Assembly: GCF_035762065.1 (NCBI RefSeq)
Contig: NZ_DASTPW010000010.1
Coordinates: forward strand, 52,047 to 116,046
Source of the DNA: Methylibium sp035762065
GTDB taxonomy: Bacteria; Pseudomonadota; Gammaproteobacteria; Burkholderiales; Burkholderiaceae_C
Reading direction: 5' to 3'
Length of the DNA: 64,000 bases
Translations under genes and position numbers: made by a program
The notes under the pieces: model-generated
Databases searched by the model: none
What the model was told of the DNA's origin: nothing
What the model saw: the letters and a program-made list of their open reading frames with translations, nothing else
Part shown: one piece after another, positions 35,243 to 44,592 of the stretch
Layout: the number at the start of each line of letters is the position of its first letter
Numbering within the stretch: the first letter of the stretch is position 1

Positions 35243-36835
35243 TCAGCCGATGCAGGTGCGGTTCTTGCCGGTGCGCTTGGCTTCGTACAGCGCCTCGTCG
35301 GCGCGTTCGAGGGCCTGCACGAGCGTCTCCTCCTCGCCGCGCCAGGCGGTGACGCCGGCCGAGAACGTGACGAACACCTGCCCTTCGGCATCGCTCATGA
35401 ACAGCTCGGCCGAGAGGCTGCGCTGCACGCGGGTGAGCACGCGCTGGGCTTCGTCCACCGGCGTGGCCGGCAGCAGCACGACGAACTCCTCGCCGCCGTA
35501 GCGCGCCAGCGTGTCGCCGGGGCGCAGCGTCAGCTGCACGCGCCGGCTGAGGAACTTCAGCGCCTCGTCGCCGTTCGCGTGGCCGAGGCGGTCGTTGAGC
35601 TTCTTGAAGTTGTCGAGGTCGATCAGCGCGACCGACAGGACCGCCGCCTCGCCCTCATTGCCGGGAGCGGGCGTTCCGCCCGCGTGGACCGCGCGCTGGC
35701 GCTTGCCGCGTTCGGCCTCGAAGGCAGCGAGCAGGCCGCGGCGGTTCGCGATCTGCGTCAGCGGATCGGTCGAGACCTCGCTCGACAGGCGCCGGATCTC
35801 GTCTTCCAGCGCGGCGACGCGCTGCTGCATCGCGTCGGCCTTCAGCTGCTCGTTCGCCAGGCGCTGCTGCGAGCGGCTCACGTCCTCGTGCACCGCTCGG
35901 CTCTCGGCGACCAGTTCGCGCACGGTATCGGCCAGGGTGTCGAGCGAGTCGGCGCTCTCGATCGCGGCGGCGTGCCGGCCGAGCCGCTCGGAAAAGCGCC
36001 CCGTCTGCGCGCCCAGCGCGGCGATCTCGCCGAGCATCTGCTGGATCGAGGCCTTCAGCGCGATGCGGGCCTCGGCGCGTTCGCTGCGCAGCGTGCGCTG
36101 GCGCTCGCGCGTGGTGCGCAGCAGCTCGCCGACCGAGCGCACGCCGCGCGCGCTGAAGGCGGCGTCGCCTTCGAGCAGCTCGCGGCGCATCACCTCGGCC
36201 TGGCCGCGGACCCAGGAGTCGTCTTCGGCCAGGTCGGCCAGGCTCGCGGTCAGCTCGCGCGCCAGGCCGCCCAGCTGAGCGAGCAGGTGGTGGCGGTGCT
36301 GCAGCACGCGCCGCGCCTCGTCGCAGGCCGCGGCGATCGCTTCGGCATGCGGCTGCGGCCCCTCGGCGGCGAGCCGCGACTGCAGGGCCGCGAGCTTGTC
36401 CGCGACCTCGCGCCCGCGCGGCTCGCTGCGCGGCAGCGCAACCTGCACCGTCGCGCCGAAGCTCGCGGCGACGTCGGGCCAGGCGGTCGGGGGAGCGGGC
36501 GTCGAAGGCGGCGCGGGCGGCGCGATCTCGATCGGCGCGGTCCTCACCGCGGCCGGCACCGGCGGCACCGCCTCGTCGAGCGCCGCGAGATCGGTCACCG
36601 GCTCGTCACGCGCCTCGCCGTCCCAGCTCGCGACCAGCTGCGTCAGCCGGTGATGCAGCCGGCGCGCGTCGCTGCGGCTGCCGCCGAGCACGCGAAAGAG
36701 GCTGTCCTTGCGCCGCGCGGTGGTCCATTGCTTGCTGCCGCGTTCGAGCCCGCGCACCGCGCGCTCGATGAGCTTGGCCCAGGCGTCGCCGGAGGTGTCG
36801 GCGCCGGCCGTCTCAGGGGCAGCGGCGGCTTCCAT
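35243..36835 (-). CDS. GGDEF diguanylate cyclase
   Basis: A 530-residue protein that makes c-di-GMP. The C-terminal GGDEF domain (about residues 365-525) has an intact GGEEF active site in ARYGGEEFVVLLP, and an RPGD inhibitory I-site five residues upstream, so product inhibition is expected. The N-terminal 360 residues contain no membrane segment and have long helical, coiled-coil-like stretches (about 160-350) with no sensor domain I recognise. The ATG at 36835 avoids a Cys/Arg-rich leader. Upstream neighbour is the GGDEF-EAL protein; both are on the same strand but 141 bases apart. Confidence 0.85.
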   Translation of the reverse strand: MEAAAAPETAGADTSGDAWAKLIERAVRGLERGSKQWTTARRKDSLFRVLGGSRSDARRLHHRLTQLVASWDGEARDEPVTDLAALDEAVPPVPAAVRTAPIEIAPPAPPSTPAPPTAWPDVAASFGATVQVALPRSEPRGREVADKLAALQSRLAAEGPQPHAEAIAAACDEARRVLQHRHHLLAQLGGLARELTASLADLAEDDSWVRGQAEVMRRELLEGDAAFSARGVRSVGELLRTTRERQRTLRSERAEARIALKASIQQMLGEIAALGAQTGRFSERLGRHAAAIESADSLDTLADTVRELVAESRAVHEDVSRSQQRLANEQLKADAMQQRVAALEDEIRRLSSEVSTDPLTQIANRRGLLAAFEAERGKRQRAVHAGGTPAPGNEGEAAVLSVALIDLDNFKKLNDRLGHANGDEALKFLSRRVQLTLRPGDTLARYGGEEFVVLLPATPVDEAQRVLTRVQRSLSAELFMSDAEGQVFVTFSAGVTAWRGEEETLVQALERADEALYEAKRTGKNRTCIG

Positions 36836-36949
36836 CTCGCATGCTCCGCGGCGTTTCGCGCGATGCGCGGCGCACCAGCCGGCACCCCGCAAGCAGGCGC
36901 GACGGACGCTGCACTGCCGGTCCGTTCGGGGCACCCCGTCGTCGGGGCG

Positions 36950-36968
36950 CGGCGAAGCCGCAACGGGC
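36950..36968. repeat. Intergenic 19-base repeat, inverted copy of one at 6638
   Basis: The sequence GCGGCGAAGCCGCAACGGG is the reverse complement of the 19 bases at 6638-6656 in the tamB/flippase gap. It contains the small hairpin GCGGC-GAA-GCCGC. A further stem CCCCG-TCGT-CGGGG lies just before it. Both copies are at gene ends, consistent with a dispersed REP-like or 3'-end element. Confidence 0.4.
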
Positions 36969-36976
36969 GTGGTCCA

Positions 36977-39244
36977 TCACGCGGAGCCCGAGCGGTAAGG
37001 CCGCACGACGGTGAACTCGCCGGCGCTGTTCGCCGGCGGCAGCACCTCGACGTCCTCCGACTGCGCGATCCACGGCGCCTTGCGCGGCAGCACGATCTGC
37101 GCGAGCCAGTGGTCGAGCTCGTCGGCCGGCAGCGGCCGGCTGAACAGGAAGCCCTGCATCGTGTGGCAGCCCAGTTCCTGCAGCGCCTGCATCTGGCCCA
37201 GCGTCTCGACGCCTTCGGCGACCACGCGCAGCCGCAGCGAATGCGCGAGCGCCAGGATCGCGGTGACGACCGCGCGGCTCTTCATCTTCACGCCCAGCCC
37301 CTGCACGAAGCTGCGGTCGATCTTCAGCTCGGCGATCGGCAGCGTCGGCAGGTAGGCGAGCGAGGAATAGCCGGTGCCGAAGTCGTCGATGGAGATGTCC
37401 ACGCCGATCGCGTTGAGCGCATAAAGCTTGCCGATCACGTCCTGCCGGTCCTTCATCAGGCCGGTCTCGGTGATCTCGATTTCCAGCGCGCGCGGCGAGA
37501 CGCCGTGCTCGGCCGCGGCGGCCTCGATGTGCGCGATGAGATCGGTGCGCTCGATCAGCAGGCTGGGCAGGTTCACCGCGATCGAGATGTCCATGCCGTG
37601 CTGCTCGCGCCAGGCGCGCGACTGGCGCATCGCCTCGCGGATCGCCCATTCGCTCATCGGCACGATCAGTCCGGTCTCCTCGGCCATCGGGATGAACTCG
37701 AGCGGCGGCACCAGCGGGCCGCCGGCGCGCTTCCAGCGCATCAGCGCCTCGACGCCGACGATCTGCGCGTTGCGCACGTCGATCTTGGGCTGGTAGTGCA
37801 GCACCAGCTCCTCGCGCTCGATCGCCTTGTGCAGCGCGCTCTCCAGCTCCAGCTTGCGCCGGCCCTGACCGGCCAGGTGCGGCATGTACAGCGAGGCCGC
37901 GTTGCGGCCGGCGGCCTTGGCCGAATACATCGCGACGTCGGCGTTGCGCAGCACGTCGGCCACGCTCATCCCGTCGCGCGGGAACAGCGCGATGCCGACG
38001 CTCGCGGTGACGAAGCACTCCTGGCCGGCGACGAAGATCGCCTCGCGCATCACGTCGAGCACGCGCTGCGCGACGCGCTCGGCGTCGGCATCGCTGCCCA
38101 CTTCCGGCAGCAGCGCGACGAACTCGTCGCCGCCGAGCCGGCCCACCGCCTCGAGCGAGCGGTGCGTCGTGAGCGCGCGCGAGTCGTGGTTCGGGCTGTC
38201 GTACATCAGCTCCGAATGCCGCACGCAGGAGCGCAAGCGCCGCGAGACCTCCACCAGCAACTCGTCGCCCGCGCTGTGGCCGAGCGTGTCGTTGATCAGC
38301 TTGAAGCGGTCGAGGTCGATCAGCAGCAGCCCGACCTGGTGGTTGCCGCGCCGCGCCTGCTCGACCGCACGCTCGGCGCGCCAGATCAGCTGCCGGCGGT
38401 TCGGCAGGCCGGTGAGCGCGTCGAAGTTCGCGAGGTGGCGGATCTTGTCCTCGGCGACGCGACGGTCGGTGACGTCCTGCACGATGCCGGCGTAGCCGGA
38501 CAGCCCGCCGAGCTCGTTGAATTCCGGCTCGGCCTCGACGTGGATCACGCGCTCGCGGCCGTCGGACAAGGTCACCGAGAAGTCGGTCGCCAGCACGACG
38601 GTGCGCACCGCGGTGCGGCGCAGCAGGTGCACGAAGTCGCTGCGCTGGTCGGCCGGCACCATGCGGATCAGGTCGCGCATGTCGAAGCGGCCCTGCGACG
38701 AGAGGCCGAACACGCGCTGCGCCTCGATCGACAGCTGCAGCCCGCGCCGGTCGCGCCGCCATTCGAAGCTGCCCATGCGCGCGAGGTCCTGCGCGCGCGC
38801 GAGCTTCGACTTGCTGCGCTCGAGCTCGAGCAGCGTGCGTGCCGAGCGCAGCAGGTTGCGCAGCCGCCCGGCAAGCAGGCTCCACTGCGTGGACTTGACG
38901 AAGAAGTCGGTCGCGCCCGCTTCGTAGGCCTTGAGGATCGATGCCTCGTCGTCGAGCCCGGTGAGCATCAGCACCGGCAGCGATTCGAAGCCGGACAGCG
39001 AGCGCAGGGTGCGGCAGGTCTCGAAGCCGTCGAGCCCGGGCATCTGCGCATCGACGACCAGGATGTCCGGCGCCGCCTCGGCGAGCAGCTGCAGCGCGCG
39101 TTCGCCGCCGGTGGCCTCGGTCACCTCGAAGCCGCGTTCGCGCAACGCGATCGAGGTCAGCAGCAGGTTGACTTCGTCGTCGTCGACCAGCAGCACGCGC
39201 GCGCCGACACTCGGCTCGGTTCCTGCGGCGGGATGCGGATTCAT
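36977..39244 (-). CDS. Response regulator with PAS, GGDEF and EAL domains
   Basis: A 755-residue c-di-GMP enzyme. Domains in order: receiver (about 15-135; acidic pocket DDD, phospho-Asp in VVDAQMPGLDG, Lys in FFVKSTQW), PAS-like (about 155-275), GGDEF (about 285-470, intact GGDEF in RLGGDEFVALLP), EAL (about 490-735; EALMRW, DDFGTGYSSL and EGVET all intact). Both catalytic domains could be active; in many such proteins the EAL domain degrades c-di-GMP under control of the GGDEF. It begins 30 bases after the stop of the hybrid kinase, so phosphorelay from that kinase is the natural hypothesis. Confidence 0.9.
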   Translation of the reverse strand: MNPHPAAGTEPSVGARVLLVDDDEVNLLLTSIALRERGFEVTEATGGERALQLLAEAAPDILVVDAQMPGLDGFETCRTLRSLSGFESLPVLMLTGLDDEASILKAYEAGATDFFVKSTQWSLLAGRLRNLLRSARTLLELERSKSKLARAQDLARMGSFEWRRDRRGLQLSIEAQRVFGLSSQGRFDMRDLIRMVPADQRSDFVHLLRRTAVRTVVLATDFSVTLSDGRERVIHVEAEPEFNELGGLSGYAGIVQDVTDRRVAEDKIRHLANFDALTGLPNRRQLIWRAERAVEQARRGNHQVGLLLIDLDRFKLINDTLGHSAGDELLVEVSRRLRSCVRHSELMYDSPNHDSRALTTHRSLEAVGRLGGDEFVALLPEVGSDADAERVAQRVLDVMREAIFVAGQECFVTASVGIALFPRDGMSVADVLRNADVAMYSAKAAGRNAASLYMPHLAGQGRRKLELESALHKAIEREELVLHYQPKIDVRNAQIVGVEALMRWKRAGGPLVPPLEFIPMAEETGLIVPMSEWAIREAMRQSRAWREQHGMDISIAVNLPSLLIERTDLIAHIEAAAAEHGVSPRALEIEITETGLMKDRQDVIGKLYALNAIGVDISIDDFGTGYSSLAYLPTLPIAELKIDRSFVQGLGVKMKSRAVVTAILALAHSLRLRVVAEGVETLGQMQALQELGCHTMQGFLFSRPLPADELDHWLAQIVLPRKAPWIAQSEDVEVLPPANSAGEFTVVRPYRSGSA

Positions 39245-39274
39245 CGGCGCTCGAGCGTGCGTGGTTTGTTGGAC

Positions 39275-42235
39275 TCAGGCGGCCTGCTTGAGGAGCTCTC
39301 GAAGGCTGCCGCCGACGGTGAGGATTTCCCGGCGCATCTCGGCGACGCGGGCATCGAGCCCGGCCGTCTCGCGGCCGCGGATCATGCCTTCGATGTCGGC
39401 GCACAAGGCCGACAACTTGAGCGCGCCGATGCTGGCGGAAGACGATTTCAAGGTGTGTGCCACATGCTTCACGCCGTCGAGGTCGTCGGCGGCGAGCGCC
39501 GCGTCGAGCTGGGGCAAAAGACGCGCCGTCGAGGTCTCGAAGGCGTCGGCGACGCGGTCGAGCAGCCGGTTGCTGCCGCTCGGGTCGAGCTGGCGCAGCC
39601 GCTGCAGCGCCTGCGCGTCCAGGCTTGCGGCGGCCCGGACCGGCTGCGCCGTCTGCGGCGCCTCGGCGGCGGGGGAGTCGGTGGTGCCGGGGAGTTTCTG
39701 GGTCAGCATGGCGTGCAGTTCGTTTTGTCGGAAGGGCTTGGCGAGATAGTCGTCGAAACCGACGGCGATGAAATGCTGGCGGTCGCCGTCGAGTGCGTTG
39801 GCCGTCACGGCGACCACCGGCGTGGTGGCCGGCGTGCGGAAGCTGTAGCGCTGCCCGGGGTTGTGGCGGAACTGCCGCAGCGCTTCGGCGCCGTCCATGC
39901 CGGGCATCTGGATGTCCATCATGATCAAGTCGAAGCGGTGCTCGCACAAGGCGCGCAGGCCCGCGACCGCCGAGGACGCCAACCGCACCTTGAGCCCGAA
40001 CTGCCGCAGCATCTGCCCGATCACTTCCTGATTGACCGGGTTGTCCTCGACGACCAGCACATGGCCGTCGAGCCGCCGCGCGAGCGCCGCGACCGGCGCG
40101 CCGGCGACGGCCACGCCGAGCATGCTCTGGCGCAGCTCGGCCTGGCGCACCGGCTTGTGCACGAAGCGCTCGAAGCCGGCGGCGCGGGCGCGCTGCTCGT
40201 CGTCGCGCGCGCCGACGCCGCCCATCAGCACGATGTTCATGTCGGCGAACTCCGCCATCGCCGACAGCCGCTGCGCCAGCGCCACGCCGTCGATGCGCGG
40301 CATGTGCATGTCGATCAGCGCGGCGTCGAAGCGCTTGCGCGGCTGGCCGGCGGAGCGGCCGCCCTTGGTGCGCTCCTCCGACAGGATCGCCAGCGCCTGC
40401 ACGCCCCCGGCGGCCGGCACGACCTCGGTGCCCCAGGCTTCGAGCATGCGCACCAATTGGTCGCGACCCGCTTCGTGGTCGTCGACGACCAGCACGCGCA
40501 GCGGCGGCAGCGCGACCGCCTCGACATCGGCGATCGGCGGCGCGACCGCGGCCGCCATGGGAAGCCGCACGATGAACTCGGAGCCCGCGCCGACGCGGCT
40601 TTCGACCTCGATGCTGCCGCCCATCAGGTGCACCAGCCGCTGCGAGATCGCGAGGCCCAGCCCGGTGCCGCCGTAGCGCCGCGCCATGCCGCTGGACGCC
40701 TGGTTGAACGCGGCGAAGAGCTGCGGCAGCACCTCGGCTTCGATGCCGATGCCGGTGTCGCGCACGCTGAACTCGAACCAGTCGACGCCGGCCGGCGCGT
40801 CGTGCGCCGGCGCCGGCCCCGACGGCGGCCGCAGTTCGACGACCACCTCGCCGTGCGCGGTGAACTTGATCGCGTTGCCGACGAGGTTGGTCAGCACCTG
40901 GCGCAACCGCAGCGCGTCGCCGTGCACCACCGCCGGCAGGCCGGCGCGCTCGACCAGGCTCAGCTCCAGCCCGCGCTGCTGCGCGCGCGGCGCGAGCAGT
41001 TCCAGCACGTCCTCGACCACCACCCGCACGGTGAAGTCGACCGGCGCCAGCTCGAACTTGCCGGCCTCGATCTTCGAGAAGTCGAGCACGTCGTTGATGA
41101 TCTCGAGCAGGCCCTCGCCCGAGCGGTAGACGGCCTGCGCGAAGCGGCGCTGGCGCGCGTCGAGCGGCGTGCCCAGCAGCAGCTCGGTCATGCCGAGCAC
41201 GCCGTTCATCGGCGTGCGGATCTCGTGGCTCATCGTCGCGAGGAACTGGCTCTTCGCGTGGCTGGCCAGCTCGGCCTGCAGCGCCAGTCCGCGCGCTTCC
41301 TCTCCCGCACGCTCGAGCCGCTCGCGGCTTGCCTCGAGCTCGTCGCGGTGCGCACGCAGCCGGTCCTGCATCGCATTGAAGTGGGCGGCGAGCTGGCCGA
41401 GATCGTCGGCCGAGGTGATCTCCACCGGCTGGCTCAGGTCGTCGTCGGCGACGCGCGAGGCGCCGTCGCGCAGGCTGTCGAGCTGGCGGTCGATGCTGCG
41501 GCGCAGGAGCAGCATCACCACCGTGCCGCCGGCCATCGCCACCGCGCCGGTCGCGAACATCAGCCACTGCAGCAGCCCGGCGATCCAGCGGCTGGCCTCG
41601 CCCAGCGTGCGGGTGAAGTCGTCGGCCAGCGGCGCGAGGTGCTCGCTCAGCCGCTCGATGCGCAGCAGCGCCTCGGCCGCCTCGGCCTCGCTCAGGCCGC
41701 CGGCCTCGATGCGCGCGCGCAGGCGCCGGCCTTCGGCCTGCAGCGCGAGGATGCTTTCGTCGGCGCGCGCCCACAGCTGGATCGAGCGGTCCAGGTAGCT
41801 GACGTGGCGGAAGTGGCGGTAGAGCCAGATCAGGGAGTCGATGTCGTCGGGGTGGTTCTGGCCGGCGAGGAAGCCGCCCACGACGACGCTGCGATCGAAC
41901 TCCGGCTTTTCCAGTTCGAGCCGCGCGCGCCGGTCGCCGAGGTTGATGTCGAGCGCCTGGACGTGACGCCACCAGTCGGTGTCGTCGCGCGAGCGGACGT
42001 AGCGCTCGAGGAAATGGATCGCGTCGCGCTGGCCCTTGGCCCACTGGCTCTCGCCGGCGATGTAGGCGCGCACGGCGATCAGCGCGTCCGAACTCAGCTT
42101 GCCGACGAGGCCGAGCGTCATCAGCATCGAGACGAAGACCGCGAGCAGCAGGCCCAGCTTGTGCGCGATCGGCAGATCGCGCAGCCATTTGCGCTTCGCG
42201 ATCGGCAGGGGCGAACCGGACGAACTGCTGACCAT
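39275..42235 (-). CDS. Hybrid sensor histidine kinase with two receivers and HPt
   Basis: A 986-residue membrane kinase. TM1 about 27-45 and TM2 about 218-244 enclose a helical periplasmic sensor domain of about 170 residues with no named family. HAMP (about 245-300), HisKA with phospho-His337 in SHEIRTPMNG, HATPase (about 450-570), first receiver (phospho-Asp in ALIDMHMPRIDG), second receiver (IMMDIQMPGMDG) and a C-terminal HPt with His927 in HTLKSSS. This is a full phosphorelay in one chain. The next gene downstream encodes a REC-PAS-GGDEF-EAL protein, the likely output. Start at 42235 gives a basic N-terminus before TM1. Confidence 0.9.
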   Translation of the reverse strand: MVSSSSGSPLPIAKRKWLRDLPIAHKLGLLLAVFVSMLMTLGLVGKLSSDALIAVRAYIAGESQWAKGQRDAIHFLERYVRSRDDTDWWRHVQALDINLGDRRARLELEKPEFDRSVVVGGFLAGQNHPDDIDSLIWLYRHFRHVSYLDRSIQLWARADESILALQAEGRRLRARIEAGGLSEAEAAEALLRIERLSEHLAPLADDFTRTLGEASRWIAGLLQWLMFATGAVAMAGGTVVMLLLRRSIDRQLDSLRDGASRVADDDLSQPVEITSADDLGQLAAHFNAMQDRLRAHRDELEASRERLERAGEEARGLALQAELASHAKSQFLATMSHEIRTPMNGVLGMTELLLGTPLDARQRRFAQAVYRSGEGLLEIINDVLDFSKIEAGKFELAPVDFTVRVVVEDVLELLAPRAQQRGLELSLVERAGLPAVVHGDALRLRQVLTNLVGNAIKFTAHGEVVVELRPPSGPAPAHDAPAGVDWFEFSVRDTGIGIEAEVLPQLFAAFNQASSGMARRYGGTGLGLAISQRLVHLMGGSIEVESRVGAGSEFIVRLPMAAAVAPPIADVEAVALPPLRVLVVDDHEAGRDQLVRMLEAWGTEVVPAAGGVQALAILSEERTKGGRSAGQPRKRFDAALIDMHMPRIDGVALAQRLSAMAEFADMNIVLMGGVGARDDEQRARAAGFERFVHKPVRQAELRQSMLGVAVAGAPVAALARRLDGHVLVVEDNPVNQEVIGQMLRQFGLKVRLASSAVAGLRALCEHRFDLIMMDIQMPGMDGAEALRQFRHNPGQRYSFRTPATTPVVAVTANALDGDRQHFIAVGFDDYLAKPFRQNELHAMLTQKLPGTTDSPAAEAPQTAQPVRAAASLDAQALQRLRQLDPSGSNRLLDRVADAFETSTARLLPQLDAALAADDLDGVKHVAHTLKSSSASIGALKLSALCADIEGMIRGRETAGLDARVAEMRREILTVGGSLRELLKQAA

Positions 42236-42347
42236 GGCCCGAGTGTGCGTCCGGCCGCGCGAAAGTCGGCCCGGGCCGACCCCCGGCGCGCGCGACGGCG
42301 GCACTTGCACACGGCCGGCGCGCGGCCGGCGTGTCGCGGCGGCGACG

Positions 42348-43709
42348 TCAGAACTGGAACGCGAGCCGCACGCCGCCCCAATGGCGGCCGTCCACGGTGA
42401 TCGGCGCGGCCGCTTCCTTCATCACGACGAAGTGGCCTGCGCCCATGTCGCGCCGGTAGGTCTGGAGCAGGAAGGGCTGCTGGTTGCGCGCCGAGGCGAG
42501 CCCGGTGCGGTCGTTGAAGATGCGTCGCCAGCGGCTGTTCACCGTGTTCCAGGCGACATCGCCCGGCCGCTGCGGCATGCAGTACTGGCGGATGTGGGTC
42601 GGGACGTAGCCGTTGCGGTCGGCGGCGATGCAGTAGACGACCTTCGGGCTCAAGCCGAGCACGCGCTCCTGCACCTGCGGGAACAGCCGGTCGGCCAGCG
42701 CGTTGAAGCGCGTCAGGTGCTGCGGCGGGTTGCTGCCGGCGATCGGCTGGTACTGCTCGTCGAACAGCTCGGCCGCGCCGATCGTGCCGGTGCGCAGCGC
42801 GTCCTCGAGCAGCTTGCCGATCTGCCCGGCGGCCTGCTGCGCCGCCTGGATGAAGGGCGTGTCCTCGGTGTCGATGCCGCTGGCGGCCAGCACCTCGATC
42901 AGCGTCTCGCTCAGCTTCAGCAGCGATTCGCTGCGGCCGGTGGCGGCCGCCAGCGCTTGGCTGGCGCGCTGCATCTCGGCGTCGATCGTGCCCATCTGCG
43001 CATGCACGCCGTCGCAGATGCCGCGGCTTTGCGCCGCCGCGTCGCTGATGCCGGCGACGCCGGCCTGCACCTCGGAGAGCGCGCGGTGGAAGCTGCTGCC
43101 CGTTGCCGCCGCGCCGTTGGTTTCGGCGGGCAGCTGGATCTCGCGCGCGAGCGCGCCGACGCGCGCATCGAGCTCGGCGACCGTGCCCATGATCTGTTTC
43201 GACGAGGCCTCGACCTTCGCCGACAAGTCCTTCACCGCGTCGGCGACGACGCCGAAGCCGCGGCCCGCCTCGCCGGCGCGGCCGGCTTCGACCGAGGCGT
43301 TGAACGCGACCAGGCGCGTCTGCAGCGCGATCTGGGTGATCTGCCCGGCCGCACCCGCCACCTGGCGCAGCGTGTCGACGATGCCGGCGACCTCGGCGCC
43401 GACCTGGGCCACCGCGGAGCGCGCGCGTTCGACGGCCGCAAGGCTCGCGGTGGTCGTGTCGCCGATGCCGTCCTGCGCGGTCTGCACCTCGCCGAGCTGC
43501 GCGGCGAGCGCCGCGAGCGCCTGCGCCTGGCGCCGGTTCAATTGGTTGCTGTCGTCGATCAGGCCGCGCACCTCGGCGGCGTCGCGGCCGAGGCGCGAGG
43601 CCTGCTGCGCGATCGTTCGCACCGCGGCGCCGAGGTCGGGCGCGGCTGCCCCGGGCGCGGCGTCGGCGGCCGCCTCGTCACGGGGCTTGCGGGCGAACAG
43701 GCTCAACAT
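42348..43709 (-). CDS. Soluble methyl-accepting chemotaxis protein
   Basis: A 453-residue transducer with no membrane segment. The MCP signalling domain is N-terminal (about residues 30-260), with the conserved tip sequence FNASVEAGRAGEAGRGFGVVADAV that contacts CheA and CheW. The C-terminal 150 residues form a separate globular, aromatic-rich module (RWRRIFNDRTGLASARNQ, GHFVVMKEAAAPITV) that resembles a Cache/PAS-type cytoplasmic sensor. The order signalling-then-sensor is the reverse of the classical receptor. It lies upstream of the fliA-flh genes on the same strand but is separated by 130 bases; no che gene is in the window. Confidence 0.83.
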   Translation of the reverse strand: MLSLFARKPRDEAAADAAPGAAAPDLGAAVRTIAQQASRLGRDAAEVRGLIDDSNQLNRRQAQALAALAAQLGEVQTAQDGIGDTTTASLAAVERARSAVAQVGAEVAGIVDTLRQVAGAAGQITQIALQTRLVAFNASVEAGRAGEAGRGFGVVADAVKDLSAKVEASSKQIMGTVAELDARVGALAREIQLPAETNGAAATGSSFHRALSEVQAGVAGISDAAAQSRGICDGVHAQMGTIDAEMQRASQALAAATGRSESLLKLSETLIEVLAASGIDTEDTPFIQAAQQAAGQIGKLLEDALRTGTIGAAELFDEQYQPIAGSNPPQHLTRFNALADRLFPQVQERVLGLSPKVVYCIAADRNGYVPTHIRQYCMPQRPGDVAWNTVNSRWRRIFNDRTGLASARNQQPFLLQTYRRDMGAGHFVVMKEAAAPITVDGRHWGGVRLAFQF

Positions 43710-43759
43710 GGACGATCCCCTCGACGAGCGTTGCAAGCCGGCCGGCGGCCGCGATGCAT

Positions 43760-43790
43760 CCGGCTCGGCCGGTTCGGCCGGTTCGTCCGG
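43760..43790. repeat. Short tandem repeat of 9 bases between MCP gene and fliA
   Basis: About 3.4 copies of CCGGYTCGK: CCGGCTCGG, CCGGTTCGG, CCGGTTCGT and CCGG. The tract lies in the 130-base gap between two genes of the same direction, 51 bases upstream of the MCP start. Slippage-prone; no function is evident. Confidence 0.6.
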
Positions 43791-43839
43791 AGCGCCTCCT
43801 CATGAGGCATCGGCGAACGCGCAACGGACATGGGCCGCC

Positions 43840-44553
43840 CTAGTGATCGCGCAGCTTCACGCGCAGCCGGGCGATGCTCTGGCTGTGCAGCTGGCACACG
43901 CGCGACTCGGTCACGCCGAGCACCGCGGCGATCTCCTTCAGGTTCATGTCCTGCTCGTAGTACATGCTCATCACGTACTGCTCGCGCTCGGGCAGCGTCT
44001 TGATCGCCTCGACCAGCGCCTCGCGCATGCGGCGATCCTTGAGCATCGCCTGCGGGTTCTCGTTCTCGTCGGCGACGTGGCGGTCGAGGTAGTCGTTGTC
44101 GCCGTCCTCGCCGGTCATGTCTTCCAGGTAGACGAGCTGGGTGCCGCGCACGCGGCCGAGCAGCTCCTGGTATTCGGCCAGGCTCAGCTTCATCTGCTTG
44201 GCGATCTCGCCTTCGCTGGGTGCGCGGCCGAGCGTCTGCTGAAGCGCGTGCACCGCGGTCTCGATGTCGCGCTGCTGCTTGCGGTTGCCGCGGCTCATCC
44301 AGTCGCTGCCGCGCAGCTCGTCGAGCATCGCGCCGCGGATGCGCTGGGTCGCGAAGGTCTCGAACTGCACGCCCTGCGCGGCGTCGAAGCGGGTCATCGC
44401 GTCGGTCAGGCCGATCAGGCCGACTTGAATGAGATCGTCGATCTCCACGTTCGCGGGCAGCTTGGCGATCATCTGGTGCGCCAGCCGGCGCACCAGCGGG
44501 CTGTACTGCTTGAGCATCGCGTTCGTGTCGAGACGGCCGGTGGCGGTGTACAT
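43840..44553 (-). CDS. fliA: Flagellar sigma factor FliA (sigma-28)
   Basis: A 237-residue sigma-70-family factor for late flagellar and chemotaxis genes. Region 2 includes DLIQVGLIGLTDAMTRFD and FETFATQRIRGAMLDELR, typical for FliA; region 4 is the helix-turn-helix MNLKEIAAVLGVTESRVCQLHSQ. Length is normal. The gene sits 39 bases after the flhG-like gene in the order flhA-flhF-flhG-fliA, as in other Burkholderiales. FlgM, its anti-sigma factor, is not in the window. Confidence 0.95.
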   Translation of the reverse strand: MYTATGRLDTNAMLKQYSPLVRRLAHQMIAKLPANVEIDDLIQVGLIGLTDAMTRFDAAQGVQFETFATQRIRGAMLDELRGSDWMSRGNRKQQRDIETAVHALQQTLGRAPSEGEIAKQMKLSLAEYQELLGRVRGTQLVYLEDMTGEDGDNDYLDRHVADENENPQAMLKDRRMREALVEAIKTLPEREQYVMSMYYEQDMNLKEIAAVLGVTESRVCQLHSQSIARLRVKLRDH

Positions 44554-44592
44554 GGAAGCTCCAGGCAGGCGAAGGGCGCGGGCGCGACGGGT

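Noticed and set aside
36813..42188. Long minus-strand open frame in another phase over the kinase and GGDEF-EAL genes
   Set aside because: Same strand but out of frame with two genes that have intact catalytic motifs; composition is Arg/Ala/Pro noise.
34982..42400. Very long plus-strand open frame antisense to TetR, cyclase and kinase genes
   Set aside because: It runs opposite to five clear genes with conserved motifs, has a His/Arg/Gln-rich composition typical of antisense frames in GC-rich DNA, and shows no recognisable domain.
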